A stretch of DNA of 64,000 nt, from positions 3,658,001-3,722,000 of the forward strand of contig CM073196.1 of assembly GCA_037042915.1 (NCBI GenBank), in the 5' to 3' direction. The notes beneath the pieces were generated by a model. It saw nothing but the letters and a program-made list of their open reading frames with translations. It was not told the origin of the DNA and ran no database searches. Source of the DNA: Auricularia sp. M13. Taxonomy: Eukaryota > Basidiomycota > Agaricomycetes > Auriculariales > Auriculariaceae. The position numbers and the translations under genes are program-made. Numbering within the stretch: position 1 is the first letter of the stretch; each line of letters opens with the position of its first letter. Below, in pieces: positions 24,358 to 33,500 of the stretch.

Positions 24358-24966
24358 GCGCGCGAGGGGAGCTCGAGTACTGAGCAGTAATTGAATCGGA
24401 ACGCTGTACGGTTTCCCTTCGTTGCATTCCTGACCCGGTAGAAGACGTCTTGCCTACGCTTACCACTTACCACTGTGTTTATATTACCATCGCATTGTCA
24501 ACCACATCTCCAACCTGAATTAACGATCTTAAGTTGCTTGCTGAGAGTTCTGGTACTGGACTTGTTCGAAGGACTCAGAGGCAGATCTTGACGAACATTC
24601 TTTAGCTTTATTTAGCAATTACCTGAAAAACCTGCTGCGACTCGGCCACCAGGCGCAATCCACGCTCGTGAGGCAAGAAACTACTTGAGCACGACGAGGT
24701 CAGCGGGCCGAAACTGACCGAGTTATGTGGCCACGCTGACCGAGTCGACGCTCCAGACCCAAGAAAACACCAGTCCAAAATTCAGAGCCAAGTAAAGAGA
24801 AAAGACATAGACTTTGATTGAAAACGGGACGAGCGGGAACCAAAACAGCGACGACAACACAAGTGGCAAAAGAGTTTGTTTGATTGGGACGAAGGACGGA
24901 GGGGTGGGGGGAGGCCGGGATTCTACAAGCATCGGGCACTCTTACCGCAGCTATTCGCTCAAAGAA
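24358..24966. other. Convergent 3' regions of mS38 and SAR1
   Basis: Two genes converge here. I see no extra gene. The stretch 24700-24960 on the minus strand is most likely SAR1 3' UTR. Confidence 0.5.
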
Positions 24967-25975
24967 TTAGATCTACGAGGAGGGAGTCAGTTAGTGTGGG
25001 CGGGCAGCATGGGGGAGGGGCGTGGGGAAACTGACGTATTGCGACAGCCAGCGGAAGCCTGGATAGCCGAGGGTTGGAAAAACACACACGTCAGCACGCT
25101 GTGGGCGGGAAATTTGCAAGGGAGACGAGACGCACCCTCGCCGTAGCCCTGGCGCTGGACGACGGAGCACATGAAGATCTCGATGGGGCGGATGTCGGCG
25201 AGGGGGACCTTGCCCTGTTGCCGCGGAGGGGGGAGAAAGCGTCAGCGACGAAATGAAAACAAAGTAAATAAGAAAGAAAAGAAATAGTACCTTGCCGGTC
25301 GTCTGGTACAGTCCGAGATGGTGGCGCAGGTCGTCCTCGGAGACGGCGTTGGGGTCGTCGATCTTGTTGCCGAGGATGAGGAAGGGCACCTTGGACAGCT
25401 CCTCGATGGACAGCAGCGCGTCGAGCTCGGCCTTGCTCTCCGGGAAGCGCTCGTAGTCCGCGCTGTCCACGAGGAACACGATCCCGTCCACCTCCGGGAA
25501 GTAGTCGCGCCACAGGCGCCGTGCTGCGGGCGGTAAACGTCGGTCAGCTATACTAGAACGGCGGGATTGACTGACCCTGCTGGTGCCCGCCCAGGTCGTA
25601 CGTCGTGAACTTGACGTTGCCTATTGCGAGCTCCTCGGACGCTGCATGCTGGCGTGAGCGCTGTACTCTACGGTCAACTGGGAGACACGCACTGGGATGG
25701 AGCGTGGGCTGGAGCGTCGCGAGCCGGTCGTTCTTCAGCATGTGCAGCAGCGTCTATCATAGCCACCCATTCAGCCCGTATTCATCCACGCCCAGCACCA
25801 GCGACGCACCGTCTTTCCGGCATTATCGAGGCCCAAGAACAGAATCTTGGCGTTTTTGTGCAGCAGGCCTGCAAAGTTCAGACGCATGCCGGCATTCAGC
25901 CTACAGTCGGCAGACATAGGAAGCGGGCGCACCGAGCTGGCTGAGGATGTCCCAGAACCAGTTGAGGATGAACAT
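24967..25975 (-). CDS. SAR1: Small COPII GTPase Sar1
   Basis: Sar1 recruits Sec23/24 to ER exit sites to start COPII vesicle budding. Eight exons fit: 25933-25975, 25810-25868, 25693-25753, 25576-25641, 25291-25523, 25136-25214, 25036-25058 and a terminal 6-bp exon 24967-24972 (Ile, stop). They total 570 bp, giving 189 residues, the usual Sar1 length. Motifs: N-terminal amphipathic helix [16 protein letters not shown]-loop GLDNAGKT, switch I PTLHPTSEEL, switch II DLGGHQQARRLW, NKID, and the C-terminus FRWLSQYI. Without the 6-bp exon the frame would run on past QY into unrelated residues. That last intron has a GTCAGT donor, a CTAAC branch point and a GTAG acceptor. Another intron (after HQQ) also uses GTCAGT. 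Confidence 0.95.
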
Positions 25976-26395
25976 CGCGGTGTCGTGAGCGTGCGTGCGA
26001 GCGGGTGGGACCAGGGAAAGAACTCGATGGAAACTGCCGGCCTGTCAGCGTCTGAGGACACGTTGAGCATGACCCGTCGCCGGTCACTTATTAGGAGGCT
26101 ACGGAGAAATTTTCCTGTCAGCGGAATTCAATCATTCATGTGAAAGCGTCCAGCACTTTAATTCTTTGGCAACACCGAAAAAAAAGTCACAATCCGATGA
26201 CGCCGGGAGTCCAGTCCAACTAACTGATACAAAAACCAGCCCTAGAGGTTCTCATTACGGTTGGGAGGTGCCCCATGCGACTTTCGAGAGGCTGGTCGTG
26301 GAGCCCCTGAAGTTGGACCTTCACCTATCGAAGCGAAGCTGGAGCGGATGAAACTGTCAAAACACCATGGTACTATATTAGATATATAACCTCCT
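25976..26395. other. Intergenic between SAR1 start and uL3m 3' end
   Basis: About 420 bp with no TATA box obvious and no other gene visible. It should contain the SAR1 promoter. Confidence 0.45.
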
Positions 26396-27611
26396 CTACT
26401 TGGGCACCCAAGGATTCGAGCGGTTCGTAGCAGCCACCACGATCGGCGGCAGCGTCTTGGCGAGCTGCTGCGTGCCGGCGGGGAACGGCAGGTCGTTGAC
26501 GCCCTTGGGCAGGATTTTTCCGTGGCGGCCGCGGCGCTTCTCGAGGCGCGCGGCGCCGACGAGCTTCTTCTTCGCGTCGCGCACGAAGACGTGCGCGCCG
26601 TCGACGCCCGGCACGCAGCCGCGCACGAAGATCAGGTTCAGCGCGCTGTCGACGCGCGCGACGAAGAGGTGCTGCTGCGTCGCGTTCTCCCCGCCTAGGC
26701 GGCCGGCCATCTTGCGGCCGGGCCACACGCGGCCTGGGTCCTGCGAGCGGCGTTAGCAGACGCGTTTGCCGGGGAAAAAAGCACGTACTTGGTGTTGACC
26801 CGTGGAACCTGCTGAACGATGCGAGACGGAGACACCGTGACTGGCGGAGAGACCGTGGAACCCCCATCGTTTCATCGCGCCCGCCCAGCCCTTTCCTATC
26901 CTAAGACATAGGGTGAGCACACACATAAAATCCAAAACCATAGACAGAGCAAGTGGAACGCACGATTTCGCCTGAACATCGACATACTGCCCCGGCACGA
27001 AATGAATCGCGTTCAACTTCGTCCCTATAATCTCGTCCTTAGCATACCGACGAGAAATTTTATGAATCGAAGCAGCGCACCTATGGGCACGTGCGCATCG
27101 GGCGAGACGGGGAACTCTTTAAGGATCTGCTTGGGCGGGACACCCGCCTTGCGGAAGTGGCCCAGCATCTGCCTGCTGACCGTCTTCTCGCGCTTGTCGG
27201 TCGCGGCGACCTGGACCGCGTGGTACTCCGTCCCGTCTGGCCTTACAAACTTGATATTTCCAGTGACCTGGCAATTCTCCAGCTGCAATTTCAAAGCGCG
27301 TGAGCAGCGTGCACTGAATGAAAAGCTCGACGCGCTACCTGGAGGACGGTGACGGGGAAGCGGGTGCCGTGCTCGTCCCACATGGCGGTCATGCCGCGCT
27401 TGCGCGCGATGACGCCCGTCCGGAGCGACTCGGGGCGCCAGCGGCCGGGGTTGAGCGGCAGCGGCTGCCCGTCCAGCGAGAACATGCGCTCCTTGTGCAC
27501 ATGCCCCGACGCTGCGGGCGCCACGGTCGCGCTGTTCGACGTGCTGGCGTGCAGCAGGCGCGCGGCGCGCTGCGGCTTGAAGACGGGCCGCAGCGAGCGT
27601 GCTATTGGCAT
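26396..27611 (-). CDS. Mitochondrial large-subunit ribosomal protein uL3m
   Basis: Exons 27339-27611, 27081-27282, 26964-27024, 26789-26900 and 26396-26740 give 330 residues. The N-terminus ([11 protein letters not shown]...ARLLHAS) is a mitochondrial presequence. The L3 fold follows: [65 protein letters not shown] (across an intron), [18 protein letters not shown] and the Q-loop region [13 protein letters not shown]. uL3 lies near the peptidyl-transferase centre of the mitoribosome (yeast MRPL9). All introns join in phase. Together with mS38, 2 kb away, it is the second mitoribosomal gene of this block, although they are not co-oriented. Confidence 0.93.
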
Positions 27612-28115
27612 TCGGGAAGAGCGCGAGGGAAGAACTCGGATGTCGGACTTTGACTTCGACGCGCCTCTTGCCTTCTACCCACATCCGCCGTCTGGTCGGA
27701 AATTGAGGAGGCGCTCAGCAATGGTCTCAGGGAAAGGCGTTAGCTCGGACCCAGCATATCTCTGTCTGCGATTGCGCCCGACGCGCGGCACCGTGTGCGC
27801 CAGAGAGTCTGTTGGTTCGGCACTGCTACATAGCTACTGTACGTCGAACTTCGCGCTCCGTTGTGACGGCAAGGTCAGGGAGCGTCGCGATGGCATCGCG
27901 AAGGAGATGGAATCGGTACTGCCTGCTCTGTTTCTGCCGTCGTCTTCCTGGGAAGCACATTCGACCATCAAGCACTGCTGAACCACCTACCAATCGCGAA
28001 GCCGGAAAGGCTTGCAGACACGGCACACGCTTGTGCATCGGTTTTGCTCCTTGTCCCTGCACCAGGCCCATGATGATGTCTGACGGTCCCGCGCGATCTC
28101 TCAAGAGGTTCATAT
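27612..28115. other. Intergenic; includes sequence duplicated upstream of the next gene copy
   Basis: About 500 bp between divergent genes. The stretch around 27641-27680 (GGACTTTGACTT...CACCTCTTGCC type) is clearly similar to 29683-29720. The tandem duplication that produced the two membrane-protein genes therefore included at least 470 bp of 5' flank. Confidence 0.55.
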
Positions 28116-29454
28116 ATGAGGGCCTGCGTGTCTGTTTCCGCATCTTTCTTGCTCGCGATGCTGCTCCTGCTACTTCTTCAAGTTCTTGTGTCGCTCTGTC
28201 GGGCACGGCTCATCAATATCACGATTGATGATTCACTTGGAGACGCACGGACTGGCCGAAAACCTCAGTATATACCTGACTCAGCTTGGGAACTTGACGA
28301 TTTTATCGATCCGACAGCGATTAATGGCACATTGTAGGTCCTTGTAGTCCGCTGTCTCTCCACGCACGCTCTCATCGGTAGGCCGAAAGGCACACACTCC
28401 GGAGCGAGGGCAACCATGGCAACATATCTCTGGTATTCCACGGTGAGCGAACCTAATAATGCAAATGTTAAACTGATAACTGTGCTTCAGGTAGCATGAT
28501 TTATGCAGATTTTGCCTTCTTTCCTGAGGCAACCTTAGTGAACCCGAGCTTTTTTCTGGACGGAGGCTCTGAGCCGTACGCAATGTCGTCCGCGCAAACG
28601 GGTTTTTTCGGAAGGTTGGGCTTTAGGGTGCCCAGGATATCATTCAAGAGCAAGATACTCTCGGAGGGTCAACACACCTTGCTCGTGGTAGTCACTACAT
28701 CAGGAATTTCTTTTGATAATGCAATCTATTCGTACGTTAGAATCTTATTACATTGTCACCTGGGATACTTACTTCCAGGCTGTAAAGTACAGAGGAAGAA
28801 GAGATTTCCACTCCAACGCAGCACACAAGTACTACGACGAAAGGCGGTAGCATCATTGTCGCCACCGCGTTTCCACCGCCGATGCGGAGCCCTGGTCAAC
28901 GCTTGCCGGCACACATCCGAGTCGGTGTCGCGGTTGGCGTATCAGTGCTCATCGGCGGCATCGCTGCCATAGCACTCGCATGGTGTTTCCTTCGCAGGCG
29001 ACGGCGTCGTTCGCTTGCTACCCTGTCCCGGGAACCCGGCGACCCCGAAGGTTTCCCTGCCGTGACGCCCTTCTACGATCAGCCAGATCCTGCGCTTGCT
29101 CCCCCCGACCTCAAGAACACCAAATACCTGGATGCGAAGGCGTCCGGTGCCGCTGACGGCGGCATCACGCCCTTCGCGCCCTCGACAAGCACGACGGCTC
29201 CGCCGAAGACTGGCAAGTCTCCCTCAGAACTTGAAGGCGTCCAAGGTGTCACGGCTGCAGTGCATGAGCCGCTGCAGTCGGAACCTGCCGTCATAAGAGA
29301 GATGTCGCCCGCCGAGCCCACCTCACATATTCGACTTGAGGCCGATGAAACTGCGTATATCAGAGCCGAGCTGGAGAGGGTGCTTGCGGAGAATGAGATG
29401 CTCAGACAGGTCGCTGAGCCACCGCCTTACTCATCTGGTGCAACGCACCGTTGA
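28116..29454 (+). CDS. Single-pass membrane protein with PPPY tail (copy A)
   Basis: Exons 28116-28333, 28390-28442, 28491-28731 and 28788-29454 join in phase to give 392 residues. It has a signal peptide (SFLLAMLLLLLLQVLVSLC), then the INITIDDSLGD opening common in agaricomycete secreted/membrane proteins, a small ectodomain (SFFLDGGSEPYAM, EGQHTLLV), one transmembrane helix (VGVAVGVSVLIGGIAAIALA), a poly-Arg stop-transfer, and a cytosolic tail with YIRAELERVLAENEMLRQV (coiled-coil-like) and the PY motif PPPYSS. PPxY motifs bind WW domains of Rsp5-type ubiquitin ligases, so regulated turnover is plausible. The function is unknown; a cell-wall sensor role is only a guess. The second copy, interrupted by a LINE, follows at 29963. 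Confidence 0.75.
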
Positions 29455-29962
29455 ATCCTCGTAGGCCACGTCATGTAAAGGCCCGTACTGCCTGGATACC
29501 AAGGACAGGCTGAATAGCTTAGCATGTAGTTCCAACTATCCATCAGGCGATTGTTTTTATACGGGTATTTCCTGAGCTTCGACGGCAGCCCACGTGCCTT
29601 TCGTGCTCAGGCTGTTCTTTCAAACCCTCGAAGACGGGGCTCAAGAGCGCATGAAAAGTCAGCGGAAGATAAGTTAGTGGACAGCCGGACTTTGACTTAA
29701 ACGCACCTCTTGCCTTCCCCCCGAGTCCGAGCCATCTACTAGTGCCGGTCGCGATGTTGGCAAGGATGTCACAGCAGCCTTTCGCGGACACGGCCTGCCT
29801 ATGCATTGATTCCGCAGAGCTTGCCACTTATGTATCAACACTCATCACCCATCAGAGTGGTCCGCATGAGGATGACGGTGCCGTTCGGCGTTCCAAGCTG
29901 TTCAAATACAATTTAAAGGAACGGAGCTTGGGTGCGGTGTGTCCACGTCCGCCCTGCTCCAG
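29455..29962. other. Intergenic between tandem copies A and B
   Basis: About 500 bp; its latter half (from about 29680) is a diverged copy of the 5' flank of copy A. Nothing else seen. Confidence 0.5.
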
Positions 29963-30300
29963 ATGCTCCCTCTCCTGCTGCTCGTGTCGTTTTGCTGGGC
30001 AAGACTCGTCAACATTATTAACAATTGATGATACATTCGGGGACTCATTGACAGAACAAAAACCTCACTATATACCGAACTCAGTCTGGCAACCCAACAC
30101 ATTCAGCGGAGAGCCGTTGATTAATGGCACATTGTGAGCCGTCGCAGTCCGAGTCTTGGAAGCACGTTCTCATGGATAAGCTGGCAGACACAGGCTCCCA
30201 CCGGGCAATCGAGGCAACATCTCTTTGGTATTCAACGGCGAGTGCACCCAGTACTGTGCATATGTTATTGATAAAGGCACCTCAGGCAATATGATTTATG

Positions 30301-30308
<8 letters not shown>
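29963..30308 (+). pseudogene. 5' part of membrane-protein copy B, cut by the LINE
   Basis: This is the tandem paralogue of copy A. It starts at ATG 29963 with a hydrophobic MLPLLLLVSFCWARLVN signal segment. A 4-bp insertion relative to copy A puts the next block (LTIDDTFGD, about 30020) in another frame, so the gene was probably already damaged or needs another start. Exons 1 (to 30133) and 2 (30188-30237) keep copy A's positions. The third intron's donor is GC (GCGAGT), not GT (30238-30285); it is open in frame if unspliced. The third exon reads NMIYAF and stops at the LINE target site. The remainder resumes at 42793. Confidence 0.8.
30293..30308 (+). repeat. Left target-site duplication of the LINE
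   Basis: GATTTATGCTTTTTTT, identical to 42793-42808. Its last T residues merge with the element's T tract, so the right edge is uncertain by a few bases. Confidence 0.9.

Positions 30309-30344
<36 letters not shown>
30309..30344 (+). repeat. Poly(T) tract = poly(A) tail of the LINE
   Basis: An uninterrupted T run covers 30302-30344. The first seven T residues belong to the target site; the remaining ~36 are the reverse-transcribed poly(A) tail. Confidence 0.9.
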
Positions 30345-30347
<3 letters not shown>

Positions 30348-30520
30348 GAGCGTCAGAGAGTCTGCAATCACATAGTGACCCAGATTGTCTCCTTATCGTG
30401 TTACCACGTTGCTAGTTGAGGCTGTCTTGACAACCGCCTCTTCTGAGAAGAAACCAAAGCTCCGCTCGGAGAAATAGCGCTTAACACACCGGTTAGGTAG
30501 TGTGGGGCTTGACCCAATGG

Positions 30521-33500
30521 TTAACCTATGCCATTCGCCGTACGGCTTGGGTCTGTACCCACTAAAACTCCGAGCTGTTCAAGTGTCGTAGAGGGGTTCC
30601 ATGCGTCGGGTCGTAGGAGATCTCTCCAGGTCGACCAGACCAGCCATTTAAGGTAGGGACGTTTCCTGTCTCGCGCTGCGATATGGCGGTCCTGTTTCGC
30701 CCGTCCTTTCAAGACGCCCACCCATCTAGCGCGTACTTCCTCAGAGCTGAGGTGCCAGTCTGGGTCGTCACTGTGTCCCAGTCTCTTCTCGCACCTTATT
30801 TTCCATGCGAGAAAGGCCGCTTCTGATATAGCTATTCGGGCAGCTCGCTCGCGTCCTATGTCACGGCCGCTCAGGAAACCCGGCATGCGGATGTTCGCAC
30901 AGCCTAGGATTACCCCCATCGAGATGTCCAGCTCTATCTTCTTGTGGTCAAAGAACTTCTGTGTGAGATTCCATATGACGGTCTGTCTTGAGTCCGGGCA
31001 TTCCAGGAGAATATGTTCCATTGATTCCGTCACGTGACAGGTAGGGCACGTGGCGTAACTCTTCCATGGTTCCGGCATTTTGGAGAAGTATTCGCCTACC
31101 TTATGGGCGCCATGCATACACTTCCACAGGAAGTTCCGAGCAGGTTTCGAAATGTCTTTGCTTCGAAGTCCCTGCCATATCTGTCTCGACGACGGGGTAA
31201 AGTTCCCTACCTCGGCCAGATCCGATCTCACTCTTGCCAGATTCTTCGATGTGGCCTTTCGTGGGGGCTCTTTAGTCTCTTTCGACAGACGTATCGCGTT
31301 GTGCGCGGCCCGCTGCGTGATGTTCGCGACTGCGATGCCTGGGCGATCGAAGGCGGCGTATTTAGAGAACTCTATCGGGGCTCCGTTTCCGTACTTTGCG
31401 AAGATCGTCGCGCGATCCTGGGTCTCCTTGACCTCGCTCCAGACTTTCCGACGTTTCTTTCCGACGTGGTAGAAAGTCGTTTCCGCCCGTCGCGACCGTA
31501 GCGCCGCGGCAGCGGCGCGCAGTTCCATAGCGGCCTCTGGGATATCTAGCCAGCCCATCGATTCGTGCCTATCGAGACAGGTGGTGAGGCACTCTATGAT
31601 TGTCCTCGATGTCATGATGAGGTGCAGCAAGGTTTCTGGGGGCACGATATCGATGGTTTTAACTATTGCTAGCGCGAGGCTTTTCAGATACGACTGGTCG
31701 GTTCCCTCACATGCTTGGTCGTGGTCGCCGAATTCTAGGTCTGGGAAGTGGATGGAGAAACCTCCTCGCGCCTGTGACGAGTTATCGTTGCACATTCCGG
31801 CGCATACGATGACTTGGATTGCATCCTGCCTGTTTGTTCGGGGCTCGATCGTTCCAGCTTCGCGATTCAGGAGTTCTTGCGCTGTGCCTGTCTCCAGAGC
31901 GAAAGAGTCGACTCCTAGTCTCATAAGATCTTCGACGCGGTTGGAGAGACGTATTTTGGGGTCGAAGACGATCAGTTCTCCTTCGACAATGGCCGTTGAG
32001 CGGGATTCCTCGAACACTGCCAGAAGTTCTCCATCTCTGTCTGGGTCTATTACCGCGGTGTTCCACTTACCGGAGATTGCGCTCAGCACATCTATTGCGA
32101 CCTGCTGGCACGCGGAGGGGTCTCTGCAGCCTTCTCGTCTGTCTTGTCTGCAGTTCGAGCACCTGCAGCGTCTTGTTTCCTCGTGGTCAGAGGTATCCTG
32201 CTCTGCAATCTCTTCAAGGTCTTCGACGGTAATGACCGCGTGGTGCTTCTTGAGGCATCTGATTCTCTGTCGTGCTTTCTTGATGAAGGGGACTTCGCGT
32301 AGGGCAGGGTGTGACCATACATGGATGCCTTCGCGCATGGCTTGGGGGATATGCGGCGCGTCGGGCACCAACGCGTATTTGCGTGCTACGCGCAGCATTT
32401 GCTTCAGTATGAACGGTAGTCTGTTCATGTTGGGCTTCCAGTCCTGGTAGAATGGGTTCAGGCGTTGTTGTTCGGGGATGCGCACTCTGTCTTTCGCGAC
32501 CGTTGCTGCCCGGAATATCTCTTCCGCAATGAAGGCCCATATCGGCCGCTCGTTTGGGGGGGCTAGGTATCGACCAAGCCACGTGATGTACTGGGCTTCA
32601 TTGCGTTCCTGTGCGTGGAAGAGTTTGAGACCGCCCTTCTCCTTTGCAGTTCGCAGTGTTTCCATATTGACCGGGTGAGTTCGTCCTTCTCCCCACACAA
32701 AGTCCAGGGTTATCTTGTCCAGGGCCTTCTCAAGGCGCAGAGGCATTCCTTGAGCAGATGTGAGGTACTGTGTGTACCCGCCGATTACGGTCTGAGATAT
32801 GATACTCTTACCATTCAGCGTCGGTTTAATCCGTTCCCAGCGGTCGAGTGACGCTACAACTTTGTCAAGGATCACGGACCACGCGTTGGCTTCTTTGATG
32901 CCGTTTCCCGGCCAAGTACCTAGTATCCTGGTCGGCTCGCCATCCTTCGCGATTCGGATTCCATCGGGTAGGACTTCCTCGATTGCTTGAATACTTCTGC
33001 TTTCGTACAGTTGCTCGCGGTACCCGGCAGTTCCGAGTGGTATGATCTCAGTCTTTTTGGTGTTGAACTTCGCGCCGGATGCTAGGCACCATTTATCTAG
33101 GATCTGGGAGAGCAGCGCGAAGGAGTCATCGCACGCAAGATACACCGTCGTGTCGTCTGCGTACAAGGTCGCGATCAATTTCTGCGAGAGGCCTGGGATG
33201 TCATATCCGCGTAGTTGTGAGTGTCTGAGCATCGCTGACAGTGGTTCAATGGCTAAGTTGAAGAGCAGGCAGGATAAAGGGTCGCCTTGTCGGACTCCGC
33301 GGGTTACCATAAAAGTTGAGCTCATGCATCCGTTGAGCATGACTGACGTTTGGGCGCCAGTATAGAGTCTCTCTACGGCTACAACGAAAGTCTCTGGTAG
33401 CTCGAAACGGCGTAGAACACGAGCGAGGTAGTCGTGGCGAATTCGGTCGTAAGCCTTCTCCTGATCCAGTGCTACGATCATGCCATTCTCCTCATATGCC

